The position numbers were made by a program, and so were the translations under genes. Positions 50,648-61,031 of a stretch of DNA of 64,000 bases are shown here, in pieces (position 1 is the first letter of the stretch; every line of letters starts with the position of its first letter). Under the pieces are notes generated by a model. The model saw nothing but the letters and a program-made list of their open reading frames with translations. It did no database searches and was not told the origin of the DNA. The stretch is taken from the NCBI GenBank assembly GCA_023954415.1, contig JAMLIB010000002.1, positions 1-64,000 on the forward strand, in the 5' to 3' direction. The stretch is from Trueperaceae bacterium. GTDB lineage: Bacteria > Deinococcota > Deinococci > Deinococcales > Trueperaceae.

Positions 50648-53305
50648 TCAAATAGTCGTTTTCGGCGTTAGGAACGCTAACGCCGGGTTCACCTTGGGCC
50701 GCCTGAATGGCAAGCCCAAGTGCGGGACTTCTCGTTCTAGGCGCTCCACTGATTGCTGGAGAACGGTTAGCTCTGCGGTTGAAGGAGGTTCGGCGGCCTC
50801 GGCTAGCGGTTGTGCTTCGTTGAGGAGCAGCAGGGCCTCCCAATCTCTCATGACCAGTACGCTGCCGTCCGAACCTGTTCGTACTGCAAGAACAATCCGG
50901 TGGATCGTTGCATCCGTCCCAGTCACCTCGTCTTCCACCTGTACAAGGACCACCGGGCCCTCCAGATTGCCTACGCGGCATAGGAAGGACGGCCTGGCAC
51001 CGAACTCCTTGACAGCCCGGTCTATGAGCGGATGGCCCATACCTAGCAGGTGATTCAGCGAACGCTCATACGGCATGTCTCGATTGAACACGAGGCCGTC
51101 ATATCGAGACCGGAACTCAAGCGAACCGCGCCAGGCCTCTGGCGTCGCCACCGAGAGCCCTGCATCTGTTCGCGTCACGCGCCGACCCAGGTGCTGCATG
51201 ACGTTCCTGAAGAATGGCTCCAGTGCAGGCAGGTCAAGTCGTGGGATGTCGGAGCCCACGGACTGGAAATCGTAATGTGCAACACTTCCTACCAGTTGAC
51301 GCACGGTCGCTACCACGTCCTGTCCACCGAACTGCTGCGTATGTGCGTCGAACCAGGTTGAGAGGCCGTCCTCATCGACGACCGTAGCATGCGTGAACAA
51401 CTCATCGAAAAAGTGGCTCCCAGTCATGCCAATCACCAGCTGGGTAATGTCCTCTTCTACCTCCATAGATGCAGACAGGGTGGCTTGGATCCGCCCCAAT
51501 TTCTCCTCTAATAGTTCCCAAATCCGCGCCTCTACGGTGTCGGGGTTGCGGAGTATGAAGACCCTTACTGGCCTCTTCTGCCCGTACCTGTTTACTCGTC
51601 CAACCCGTTGGTGAAGCCTCATCGGGTTCCATGGAAGATCCAGGTGAACTAGTGTGGCACAGCGTTCCTGGAGATCGATACCCTCTCCACCAGCTTCGGT
51701 GGAAATCAAGAAGCGAATACGACCGGCATTGAAGTCGGAAGCCGCCGTATCTCGATTGCTCGTGTATGACCGTTCCGATCCATCAGGTTGTTCCGTGGTC
51801 AGCTTGTCATCTCCGTTGATGAAACCCGCGCAGCCAATCCCGTATCGCGCTTCAAGCGCCGAATAAGCCAGCGCCTGGGTGGCCTTGTACTCAGTAAAGA
51901 GAAGCAGGGGCTCGTCGGAGGTCAGGCGCTTGTCGATTAGGTGCAACAGACTCGCAACCTTGGATTCGTGCGAGATCGTCCTAGCCAAGTTGATCAAGTC
52001 ATCCAGACGGTTGATCTCATCCGACATCAATAGCAGTTCCCACTCGACCGGGCGACGCTCCTCACCCTCCGCCGCTTCGTCCAGAGTCTCGTTTTCATCC
52101 TCAACAGTCGGCGGAAGCCGTTCACTTAGCATTTTCTTAAGCATCGCTCGGCGTCCGCGAAGCGCACGCGTGATTGCGGCGATGGAACTCGCAGCAAGCT
52201 TCTGGAGCGCAACCAGCAACAACATGCGAGCAGTCTGCTGTCTCCCCGATAGGCTCATGGCGTAGGCCCGCCCGTCAATGATGAACTCACTCATCGTGGT
52301 GTAGAACTGCGCTTCCGCGGGCACGTAGGAGTAATCGATAGACTCAGTGCTCACCGGTTGGAACAGCTTGTTGCCGTGTAGGTCCGTGACGGACGCCTTG
52401 TTGTTGCGAATCATAGCCTGCGGCAATGCGTAAAGCTGCTCGGCAATATCCCTGTTCGGGTCGAACAAGTCTCGTCGCAGCAACTGCATGAGAGCGAGGA
52501 AGCCAAAGTCCTTCCCTCGGTGGGGCGTGCCCGTCAACAAGACCAGCGAACTTATGCGCTCGGACTCATCCAGTTGGCGCAGCAAGTTGTATGTCAACGT
52601 CGACGCGCGCTCCTGCGCCTGGAAGTGGTGCGCCTCATCGACGAGCACCATGTCCCAGGCCTCAGCTCTCAACAACCGTTCCAGAGCCCTCTCCTGCCGC
52701 AGCGTTTGGAAGGAGGCCACCACTTGGCTGGCTGTCTCCCAGAACGATACCGACCCCTTGTCCTGCGCGGTGGAGTACTCCTGAAGGCGAATGTCGAACA
52801 TGCTCTTCAGCCGGTCACGCCACTGAGGCACTAGGCGCGCCGGGGCAAGCACGAGGAGTCGCCTCACTCGTCCACCTGCCATAAGGGGCTCGAGAATCAG
52901 ACCAGCTTCGATGGTCTTACCCAAACCGACATCGTCCGCGACCAACCAGCGCGTCGGCCACGTCCGCGTGACCTGCTTGCACACCCACAGTTGATGCGGT
53001 AGGAGCCTGACCCGGGACCGAGAGAAGACACCCCATTGATCGTTAATCGACCTGATAAGCAAAGCTTGGGCCTTGGCCAGCGAACCAAGCGATCCGTCGA
53101 GCGTCCCCTCGAGGAGGACATCCTTGAACGAACGAATGCGAACGAGTTCGTGAGCTTCAACCTGGTGTAGATTCGTGTCGAAGCGCACAACAACCGTCGG
53201 TCCAAGGTCCGTCACTACCCGGCCTTCACCATGAACGGGGTGTGAAACGACCTCGTCCTGCAAGTAGCTAACCACGAGCCCCCAGCGAGCCAGACACACC
53301 AGCAC
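50648..53305 (-). CDS. SNF2/RapA-type helicase, second gene of low-GC operon
   Basis: 885 residues from GTG 53305 (GTG 53275 also possible). A short N-terminal beta domain (DEVVSHPVHGEGRVV) precedes SNF2 motifs: VADDVGLGKTIEAG (near 125), LVDEAHHF (DEAH, near 223), LLTGTPHRG, LLFTEYKATQAL, FLISTEAGGEGIDLQ and LHQRVGRVNRYGQKRPV. This matches the RapA/HepA and DrmD-like group of nucleic-acid translocases. No nuclease motif seen. It starts 59 bases after the stop of the giant sacsin-like gene, so they are cotranscribed. GC content is visibly lower than that of flanking genes, a sign of transfer. Confidence 0.9.
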   Translation of the reverse strand: MLVCLARWGLVVSYLQDEVVSHPVHGEGRVVTDLGPTVVVRFDTNLHQVEAHELVRIRSFKDVLLEGTLDGSLGSLAKAQALLIRSINDQWGVFSRSRVRLLPHQLWVCKQVTRTWPTRWLVADDVGLGKTIEAGLILEPLMAGGRVRRLLVLAPARLVPQWRDRLKSMFDIRLQEYSTAQDKGSVSFWETASQVVASFQTLRQERALERLLRAEAWDMVLVDEAHHFQAQERASTLTYNLLRQLDESERISSLVLLTGTPHRGKDFGFLALMQLLRRDLFDPNRDIAEQLYALPQAMIRNNKASVTDLHGNKLFQPVSTESIDYSYVPAEAQFYTTMSEFIIDGRAYAMSLSGRQQTARMLLLVALQKLAASSIAAITRALRGRRAMLKKMLSERLPPTVEDENETLDEAAEGEERRPVEWELLLMSDEINRLDDLINLARTISHESKVASLLHLIDKRLTSDEPLLLFTEYKATQALAYSALEARYGIGCAGFINGDDKLTTEQPDGSERSYTSNRDTAASDFNAGRIRFLISTEAGGEGIDLQERCATLVHLDLPWNPMRLHQRVGRVNRYGQKRPVRVFILRNPDTVEARIWELLEEKLGRIQATLSASMEVEEDITQLVIGMTGSHFFDELFTHATVVDEDGLSTWFDAHTQQFGGQDVVATVRQLVGSVAHYDFQSVGSDIPRLDLPALEPFFRNVMQHLGRRVTRTDAGLSVATPEAWRGSLEFRSRYDGLVFNRDMPYERSLNHLLGMGHPLIDRAVKEFGARPSFLCRVGNLEGPVVLVQVEDEVTGTDATIHRIVLAVRTGSDGSVLVMRDWEALLLLNEAQPLAEAAEPPSTAELTVLQQSVERLEREVPHLGLPFRRPKVNPALAFLTPKTTI

Positions 53306-53364
53306 CTGAAAGTCGGTTAGGGTGCCTCCGTGAATCTGCGACTATCATGCCCCGTGGCCTCGGA

Positions 53365-56300
53365 TCATTGCTGAACATGCAGTTGGAGAGGTAGGTCCAA
53401 GTCGCCCTGGAAGTCAGCTCGGTTACCCAGCGACTTACGGACCTTGTCATATACAACGCGGGAAAGGTCCATCTGGTTTCCACCCTGTGTATTGAGCCCG
53501 GCTTCCTCCAATCCGAGGAAGTCGCGTACGCGACGCGTGGCTGACCAGGCATAGGGATGCAAGAGCGCTGCCTCGCCCGGCCGCCACAGGCCATTGCGGG
53601 CGGCCTCACGGATCATCCAATTTGCCCCCAGGCCGAGGCTTTGTGTTAGCGGACCGCCCTCCAACCCTCTGCGTTGCCAAATAGGTGACGCGCTCAACCG
53701 CCAGGCATCCGACAGCGAAAAGGGGCCAGTCTTAGCAACCACCGGCAGCAGCCGAAAGGCCTCGGCATACTCAGGCAACCAACGAGCTGCAGCATAGAGA
53801 TCAACGACGGCCCGGTGCCACTGGGGATAATCGATATAGGTTGCGTCACCGGATGCAAACGCTTCGAGACGGGATATCCACGGCTCCGGGGCCTCTGGAA
53901 GCCTCGCGCTGGCCATCTCCTGCCACCAACCACGCTCCGTAGCACGGTCAATGAAGTTGCGATGTGCACTGTCCCTGGTCCGGCCTATCGTTCGGAAGAT
54001 GCCCAAGGCGAAGAATGTGAACCACGTCTCTCGGTCAAACTTCTCATCCATTGCCTGGAGCCGTTGCCAATCGAACCTGGTGGGATACACGTCATCAAAA
54101 TACCGGCTCGCCTTGTCTTGCCGATTACGGTTCCACCATGAATAGAGGTCCTCTAGCCGCGCGTCAAGAGCGTAGGTGTCTGCGCTCTGAAGCGCGTGGG
54201 TCTCCTCCTCAAACTCGTCCTCAAGAACGAATGCCACGGCCCAGCGCCTTTGGCTTTCACGCGGGTATAGCCGGCTTAAGAGGATATCGCGGCTGCGTTC
54301 GTCCATCCCCTCAACCAACGGTGACTGCTTCATAGACTCGGGACTCGCTGGAATCCAGGCAGGTTTCAGGCGAGCGAGTTCATCCGCCATCTCGTCACCG
54401 GACGTCCACTTCACAAGATACTGGATGGCTGCTCGCTGCGCGGAAGGGTTGCTACACTCTGCCGCCCACCGCGCAATGGTGCGCGCATCCCTCTGGAACC
54501 CACCTTGCTCACTGGCCAACTGATAAAAGTCTAGGCCCATACCTACGTAACCAGGAGCTGCTACTACGCTCTTGGGAGCGAATTGAAGGAGTGTGCTCTC
54601 TAGCTTGTCGGTCGGGACGGAGGCTCTCGGCGGTAACGCAACCCGGCCCCATGTTCCATCCTCCATGCGGAACTGGGCGTCCTTCCTCAATAACTCACGT
54701 ACCTCTGTCTGCTCGTTCCGGTCGAATTGCTCGAACCACTGCTTGGCCACAATCGTCCCAAGGCGCCCTGCCAGCTCCTGGTCAATCCGAGAACCCTTAC
54801 CGACCTCCAGCTTCAGCAGTTCACGTAAGCGAAGTGCCGGTGGCTTAGAGAATCCAAGGTCAGCAAGTGTTTCGGCCGTCGCGCTGCCAATGCTCGTGGA
54901 TAGCAACCCGCCTATTGACTTCCACCCCTCCAAGGTCGCCAGGAACCCGGCTTCTGCCATTGCACCTGACACCAGGTGTCGAACAGCACCCAACTCCACC
55001 AGGGGAGCGAACGGACCAGGTAGGCCAGACGGCAACGACCGCCTGGAACTGAGTAGATAACCTAAGCCTCGATCAGTATCGTGCAAACGTCTGGCCACGG
55101 GGTCTTTGAGGTCAGCGGAGAAGAGATCAAAGAGTTTCATGAGAAAGTGGTCGCTACCGCGGGACCCTTGCGTGTCAATCAGGCCTGCGGACTCTGCAAA
55201 CTCGGCCCAACCGGTCGTTACCAACTCGTAGAGGTCGACCAGGGCCGCGCCAAGCGCGCGGCCCGTGTCCCGAAACAATTCATGCTTTTGCTCCAAGGTC
55301 CCGGCCAACCGTCCCCGACCAGGATCGACCCGGAAGGACCAGTTGTTCATCAGCCAACCGACGCGAAGTTCCTCCTCCAGTGGGGCAAGGCTCCACAGGC
55401 GTGGTACGCCAACCTCGGCGGGGACGGGTCCAACCCCATCTAGACACAAGAACAGGCGCACTTGATCACTTAGTTCTAGTGCCAGGGCCTTACGTACACT
55501 TGAACCTCCCAAGGTGACGAGCCGTACACCTGGCTTCCTCGTTTGATCGAAATGCGCGGTCCACGTCAGCACCCGTTCATGGCCGAGCTCAATCCTCCTA
55601 ATGTGCCTTGTCATGGCGGGAAGCCAGGGTGCCGACGCACGAAACCCAGTGATGGCTGAGTTCACCTGCTCTTCACACTTCGGATCCTCGACCAATTCGA
55701 TTATTGTGGCCGAACGCCCTCCAACCTTGTGAGCAGACGACACTCTCCGACCGCTGGCCCAAATCTCAGGTAGCATTCCGCCCCGAATTCTGCACGCGAC
55801 GAACCTACTTGCCACCCCTACCTCTTTGCAGAATAGGTGCACACCCTTGAACCCAAGCCCGAACCTGCCAGTTACACCTTCCCGCTTGTTCGAAAGGTTC
55901 AAGGTCAGCATATTGGAGAGGTCACGCCCCCAGCCCATTCTCTCACCAACCTTGGGGTCTTCGCCCAAGTGGTTTATTGGCCTGCCCCAATGGACAATGC
56001 GCAATTGATCGGGCGACTCCTCACTCTGAACGATCTTGAAGCGGGCCTCGCCAGCGACAGGCTGCTGCGCATAAGCATCATCGGCATTCTGAAAGAGTTC
56101 GAAGAACACGCGCTTTGAGTCGTAACCCAGCTCGGTCAATGCATTGCGAACCGCGTTGAGCAGGGCGGCGTGGCCGTTTGGGGTGTTGAGCTTGTTCCAC
56201 AGGGTGAACTTCGCTCTCCGTCTTGCTAGGTATCTTTCTCTAGGGGCCACCCGGTAGATGTCCGAATCGAATAGGTTCAAAGCGTCGCTCACCAGCCCCA

Positions 56301-59300
56301 CATTCGGTGGCTTCAACTGTCGAATCGTATTATCCAAGTGGTCGTTGACTTCGTCCAGAACGCTCTGAACATCCACCTGGTCGGGAATTGCATGGTCAGC
56401 CAGAAGGCTAGCGAGCGCATCTGTAAATGCGGTTTGCTGGGTCGGCTCTCCGTAGACAATCCGGGAGACTTCCAGGCAGAGGGCTTTGAGCCCCGATTCA
56501 TCAGGAGTGCCGCCGGCAGGAGTTGCGACCTGGAGGGAGTAGATGCGCCGACCGGTAATTACTTCCGATTGTGCGCTTCCACGCACCCTGAAGCCCCCGA
56601 TGACCCCCAGGGGGCGGATGTCATCGCGCGTTGGAACGGTAGCCATTGAACCCGCAAGCGTCTCCACGTTTACTGAGGCTAGGTTCTCCGCAAGGGCCGT
56701 AACCACGACCAGGCGCTGTTGGCGCCGCCTTTCTGACCCTGCCGTACCGTTAGGAGCGAATTGAGACTCGACCCGCTCCTCAAGCTCGGTCCACACGCGA
56801 GAGATGTCAGCCTGGGAAGCTTGCCTTAGTTCGGTCCGCACGAGGTTCTCGAATGCGTCTGAACGCCCAAATAGCCCGACGAGGACTAGCAACAACCCGT
56901 GGGGCACAAAGGGCTCCGCATACTGAAGGACACCTCGCAGACCTCTGATTACGTCGCTCTCGAGGCTAGCCAATTCGGCTGGCGAAGGCGTTAGAACGTT
57001 GGCCTTTGACGTTGTTTCGTGTGTCTGGACCGGTCCATTGCTTGTCTGCGGCTGGAGAAGTTGGCGAAGATCGACGCTCAGCAAATGACTGTCGGCTATC
57101 CCCTGCCCGTGGGCTGCAACCTCACTCCCGTTCCTGAAGGCGCCTGACGCAGTTGGCACGAGCACACTGCCGAAGACGTGCCGGCGGACCGCCACTGGCC
57201 ACCGCGAAACGGCTTCGAATGCGAGCTTATAGGCATCGCGCGCTTCGGCCGCACCATTCTCCCACTCGGCAGCCATTGCCGAAAGGTAATTGCAAGCGAG
57301 TATCGGCTCATGATTGTCTACGCTTGCGAACGCTTGAATCAGAACGCTCGGGGGGCGACCATCCTTGAGGCGCAGCAGCGCCGACAGCAGTGGCCAACCA
57401 GGGAGGTTTGCCGAGATGCCTCTTCTCGCCAAAGCCGGGAGGATCGTCGTGAGTGAGCCCGCAGCACCAAGAAACCCGACCAAGCGCCGATTGGTGGCCA
57501 CGCGCAATACTGCGTCCTCAGCACCAGCGACGCCGGGAAGCAAACCCTTCTCGTGCAATTTGGCGAAGCCAGCGTGATTTCTGACTTCGGGTAAGACCGT
57601 ACTTGCAAGCGCAAAGGCCCCATGGTCAGTCCCAAGCGCCTCCTGGACGGCCTGTTCAACTTCTGGAGGAAGTTCAAGTACCTCTTTGGGACACCAACAG
57701 TTGTCATGTACATCCCTTATCCAGCGACCCCTGCGCACGTTCTCCGGCAGTTCCATGGAACCCATATGTTGCAGAGCCTCCAGGATGGGTAGAGCGTACA
57801 AATGGGGATCCGGCTGACCAGCTGCCACCTCTAACTGAGAACTCGGCGACCATTCACCAACGAGCTGCTCGGCCCGGGTGCTGGCCTCGGAGGGCTCTGT
57901 GGGTAGCCATCGGTGTACGACGCCTGCCATACCTGCCGGAATGGGCCATCTTAACGTCTCACGCCAAAGATCCAACGGACGACAGAGCTGGCCGTGCTGG
58001 TTCCTAAGGATTGGAATGCTACGCAAATGCTCGTTAGCTAAGTTCGAGCAAAGCAAGTCCCTGACAGTTGCTTCGTCCAGCGAAGGGGCTTCGAGGGCAC
58101 TTGCATTGTCAACCAGCATCCTGCCAAATTGCTCGGTGTCAAGCTCCGTGATACGCAAGAAATTCCTCTGCTGGGGTGAAAGGTTGGATGCAATCTCTCT
58201 GCTGACCAATATTGCGTCTCCCGACCCCGCCAGGAGGCGCAGGGCCAACTGATCTAGCTGAGCCGTCCGTTCCGGGAGTGCAACGAGAGCGCGGCCTAGC
58301 GAGGCAGCTTGCTGGTCGCCGGTCGCCAACACCCGAAGAGCGCGAGTCGCTTCTAAGCCGCCGCCTTCCGCATATACCTCAGACAGGAGTCTCTCGCGGT
58401 CCGAGGCCGGGCCAAAATGGGCAGCACGCGTTGCGAGTGAGGCAAATGCCTGCAAAGTCGGTTCGGTGGCCTTGAAGGGTTCGCCTGCAAGTTCGTCAAG
58501 CAGCGCTGCGGCCGCGCCCCTAACGATAAGTGCGCCTGAACCAGGAGCTGCCTTACTGAGCAGGCCGAATAGTCTTTCTGTCCTCGGGTCGGACTTGAAG
58601 AGGCGGCCCTCACGGGAGGCAGCGGTAACCTCTTGGAGACTTACGGCTACAGGTTTACCGCTACCGTCGTCCGCGCGGAAGCAACGGAGTTCGGCAAACC
58701 GAGGATTGCTCACGGCCCCTGGCTCGTGGACAAGGACCAGCCCAGCAATCGCAAGTGCTGCGGAGCCAGCCACATCGCTCCGCGCACCAAGCGCGGTTCT
58801 GTCCTCGCGCACATCCTGGTCCAGGAGCGGTTGCAGCGCTTCAAGCAGTCGTATCCCCGCTGCTACAGATAGTCGCCGAACCTTCGCGCTTTCGGGAAGC
58901 CACTCATCGCGTAGGCATGCCTCTACATCATCAGCCGTAGCAAGCGCTTGCAAAACGTAGACCCTACTCGCTGCGTGGGGGAGCGGAACCGCAGAGCACG
59001 CGGGGAGGAACCGCCATATCCCCCGCATCGCTTCGTCACTTGCAAGGTTCCGCGCGTCTGCTATTGCTGTTCGAAAGGCAGCAAGAAGCGCGTCGGCGCC
59101 AGGTTTCGACAACTGCTGGTCACCCAGGGCCACTTCCAACATGGCGGCAAGCGCCCTGGCACGTGCGTCATTGATGAAGACATCTGCCGCCAGGGAAGAC
59201 AGCAACTCATCCAGTTCCTTGTGAGTCCACTCGGCACCTTCCAACGCAAGGGACGTTGAGAGCCCCGGTGCAAGCTTCAGCCCACGCTCGGCTGCCCAGT

Positions 59301-60771
59301 TCGTGAGGCCACCGACCACTAGCCCATCCAACTCAACCGCGCTGACGGGACCGAGCACCGGTAAAGGTCGCAAGTTTGTCCTAACGGAGACTAGTTGCCA
59401 GCCCGAGTGGTCAATGTCAGCCCGAGAATCGAATAAGCGGACCAACATGACACGTGAGGTAAGACTGGCTATGTGCCTTCGCCCAAACTCGCTCTGCCTG
59501 ATTGCTGTTACGAGCGTTGATAGGTCCGCAGGTGAAACCACGTCCGCTTTCAAGGCATCATGAAGCACCGTCGGCAGGAGTGGGAGTAGCACTTTGTCCC
59601 TCAGCGCCTCATTCCATTCGACCGCTACGGAACTACTACCTTCGCCGTCCCCGGCAGCCAAGACGTACTGCCTTCCAGCGTCCACAAAGAAGTAGCCGTG
59701 CAGGAGGATCTTGATCGTCCGCGTCGTACCTTCAAGCGTGGCAGCAGGTTCTATGGGTAGGAAAACTCCCCAATCAATAGTTACTTCATGACGCCCGCAA
59801 TCACGCTCCCCGGAGTCCCACGTCACCAGGATTACTGCAGCGTGCGAGGCAGCCTTTCTAGGAAGGTACTTCAGACCTTCCCCAGAAATCACAGGGTCCC
59901 GAGGCCACTTCTCGCCCTTCTGGAGCTCGGTGAGGTCGTCAACCAGTGGTTGTACTTCCCTGCCCACATATCGACAAGCTGAACCGGAATTGGTATGGAT
60001 GGATCCTTGGAACTCAGCCTCCGCGCCTTCTCCAAGTTGATCTGGACCGAGCATGCTGTTAGAGCCAAGCCCCAGTCGATGGAGTGACAGAAGTGTGCGG
60101 GTCTGATCTGCGATCTCGATGCTCGTCAGTTTGCGCAGAGAAGCGAGAATCAACCTGAGTTCTGGCTCTTGCTTCAGCAGCTCGGGCAACAGTCTTTCGG
60201 CCGTGGGCCTGGCCTCAGTAAAACTCAGTTTCGGCGCAGGTAAGAGATCATCGCGGCGAAAAGGAACCCAAATCAGTAGCGCTCGCTCCAAAGATCCCGC
60301 TGACCCCTCTAGGAGAGAAAGATCCTCGTCATGAAGAGGATCCCACTCACGTGCGTTTGAATTGGGTAGCCCGAAGCAAGGATTCACGACCATTGAGAAG
60401 GCCGTCTCATATCCAAGCGCATGCACAACAAATGCATCGCATAGGTGGAAGAGTGCCTTTTGACCGAACCCGAACCTACCAATGTCCGTAACCCGACCGG
60501 TCTTGTGGCTATCGCCAAGCGACATGATGCCTTCACCATCCTGCGCATCAAACTTCCCGTTGTTGACTACCAATAGCCCCGGAACCCTGAACAGAGGATT
60601 CCGCGCGTTGACCCAACCCGGCAGGGCGTGGAAGAAGATGTCATTGGCGTCGGCATCCTCGGCGTTTTGGATGAGTTCCTTAATAATGGGGAACCCACTC
60701 TTATACCGATCACCCAAGTTCTCCCTTATCAGGTTGAACTGGGCTGTTGGGCTCGTCTTCAGATCAGGCAT
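53365..60771 (-). CDS. Giant protein with two sacsin/HSP90-type GHKL ATPase domains
   Basis: 2468 residues from ATG 60771 (GGGGG six bases upstream); an in-frame extension to 60882 reads as non-conserved sequence. GHKL domain 1: KELIQNAEDADAND (near residues 32-43, the Mg/ATP Asn box), NNG near 70, DIGRFGFGQKALFH near 96-109. GHKL domain 2 near residues 1540-1660: FFELFQNADDAYAQQ, then GRFGLGFKGVHLF. Both lid motifs are intact, so both may bind ATP. The other about 2000 residues are mostly helical and match no motif I know; no nuclease motif is visible. Sacsin-like proteins are chaperone-like, and bacterial versions often sit beside helicases in defence loci. Partner: the SNF2 helicase. Confidence 0.85.
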   Translation of the reverse strand: MPDLKTSPTAQFNLIRENLGDRYKSGFPIIKELIQNAEDADANDIFFHALPGWVNARNPLFRVPGLLVVNNGKFDAQDGEGIMSLGDSHKTGRVTDIGRFGFGQKALFHLCDAFVVHALGYETAFSMVVNPCFGLPNSNAREWDPLHDEDLSLLEGSAGSLERALLIWVPFRRDDLLPAPKLSFTEARPTAERLLPELLKQEPELRLILASLRKLTSIEIADQTRTLLSLHRLGLGSNSMLGPDQLGEGAEAEFQGSIHTNSGSACRYVGREVQPLVDDLTELQKGEKWPRDPVISGEGLKYLPRKAASHAAVILVTWDSGERDCGRHEVTIDWGVFLPIEPAATLEGTTRTIKILLHGYFFVDAGRQYVLAAGDGEGSSSVAVEWNEALRDKVLLPLLPTVLHDALKADVVSPADLSTLVTAIRQSEFGRRHIASLTSRVMLVRLFDSRADIDHSGWQLVSVRTNLRPLPVLGPVSAVELDGLVVGGLTNWAAERGLKLAPGLSTSLALEGAEWTHKELDELLSSLAADVFINDARARALAAMLEVALGDQQLSKPGADALLAAFRTAIADARNLASDEAMRGIWRFLPACSAVPLPHAASRVYVLQALATADDVEACLRDEWLPESAKVRRLSVAAGIRLLEALQPLLDQDVREDRTALGARSDVAGSAALAIAGLVLVHEPGAVSNPRFAELRCFRADDGSGKPVAVSLQEVTAASREGRLFKSDPRTERLFGLLSKAAPGSGALIVRGAAAALLDELAGEPFKATEPTLQAFASLATRAAHFGPASDRERLLSEVYAEGGGLEATRALRVLATGDQQAASLGRALVALPERTAQLDQLALRLLAGSGDAILVSREIASNLSPQQRNFLRITELDTEQFGRMLVDNASALEAPSLDEATVRDLLCSNLANEHLRSIPILRNQHGQLCRPLDLWRETLRWPIPAGMAGVVHRWLPTEPSEASTRAEQLVGEWSPSSQLEVAAGQPDPHLYALPILEALQHMGSMELPENVRRGRWIRDVHDNCWCPKEVLELPPEVEQAVQEALGTDHGAFALASTVLPEVRNHAGFAKLHEKGLLPGVAGAEDAVLRVATNRRLVGFLGAAGSLTTILPALARRGISANLPGWPLLSALLRLKDGRPPSVLIQAFASVDNHEPILACNYLSAMAAEWENGAAEARDAYKLAFEAVSRWPVAVRRHVFGSVLVPTASGAFRNGSEVAAHGQGIADSHLLSVDLRQLLQPQTSNGPVQTHETTSKANVLTPSPAELASLESDVIRGLRGVLQYAEPFVPHGLLLVLVGLFGRSDAFENLVRTELRQASQADISRVWTELEERVESQFAPNGTAGSERRRQQRLVVVTALAENLASVNVETLAGSMATVPTRDDIRPLGVIGGFRVRGSAQSEVITGRRIYSLQVATPAGGTPDESGLKALCLEVSRIVYGEPTQQTAFTDALASLLADHAIPDQVDVQSVLDEVNDHLDNTIRQLKPPNVGLVSDALNLFDSDIYRVAPRERYLARRRAKFTLWNKLNTPNGHAALLNAVRNALTELGYDSKRVFFELFQNADDAYAQQPVAGEARFKIVQSEESPDQLRIVHWGRPINHLGEDPKVGERMGWGRDLSNMLTLNLSNKREGVTGRFGLGFKGVHLFCKEVGVASRFVACRIRGGMLPEIWASGRRVSSAHKVGGRSATIIELVEDPKCEEQVNSAITGFRASAPWLPAMTRHIRRIELGHERVLTWTAHFDQTRKPGVRLVTLGGSSVRKALALELSDQVRLFLCLDGVGPVPAEVGVPRLWSLAPLEEELRVGWLMNNWSFRVDPGRGRLAGTLEQKHELFRDTGRALGAALVDLYELVTTGWAEFAESAGLIDTQGSRGSDHFLMKLFDLFSADLKDPVARRLHDTDRGLGYLLSSRRSLPSGLPGPFAPLVELGAVRHLVSGAMAEAGFLATLEGWKSIGGLLSTSIGSATAETLADLGFSKPPALRLRELLKLEVGKGSRIDQELAGRLGTIVAKQWFEQFDRNEQTEVRELLRKDAQFRMEDGTWGRVALPPRASVPTDKLESTLLQFAPKSVVAAPGYVGMGLDFYQLASEQGGFQRDARTIARWAAECSNPSAQRAAIQYLVKWTSGDEMADELARLKPAWIPASPESMKQSPLVEGMDERSRDILLSRLYPRESQRRWAVAFVLEDEFEEETHALQSADTYALDARLEDLYSWWNRNRQDKASRYFDDVYPTRFDWQRLQAMDEKFDRETWFTFFALGIFRTIGRTRDSAHRNFIDRATERGWWQEMASARLPEAPEPWISRLEAFASGDATYIDYPQWHRAVVDLYAAARWLPEYAEAFRLLPVVAKTGPFSLSDAWRLSASPIWQRRGLEGGPLTQSLGLGANWMIREAARNGLWRPGEAALLHPYAWSATRRVRDFLGLEEAGLNTQGGNQMDLSRVVYDKVRKSLGNRADFQGDLDLPLQLHVQQ

Positions 60772-60827
60772 CCAGTACCCCCACTCGACCCTCAAGACAC
60801 ATTTCAACTCGAACGCCAAGTGGGAGA

Positions 60828-60833
60828 ATAATA
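60828..60833 (-). promoter_or_regulatory. Possible -10 element of the sacsin-like operon
   Basis: TATTAT on the minus strand, about 57 bases upstream of the ATG at 60771. It is A/T-rich within an otherwise GC-rich setting. No good -35 match, so weak. Confidence 0.3.
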
Positions 60834-61031
60834 CGCTCTGAGCGGCGGACCCTGTTCTTCGACAGCCTTCCCTTTGGTCCAACCTGTTACCACGACCCCA
60901 ACAGTGTGGAGCTAGAGACCAAGCTTGGTCGGAGGGGGACTGCCCCGGGGCGGCTTCAATGGCGGTTTTAATCCATCAACGCAACGCCCGCCTGCTGACG
61001 TCGTAACGTCGGCGGCGCATTGGAGGCGTGC

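Noticed and set aside
50648-60771. Assignment of the sacsin/SNF2 pair to DISARM
   Set aside because: The helicase resembles DrmD, but no DrmA helicase, DrmB (DUF1998), DrmC or methylase gene is present nearby.
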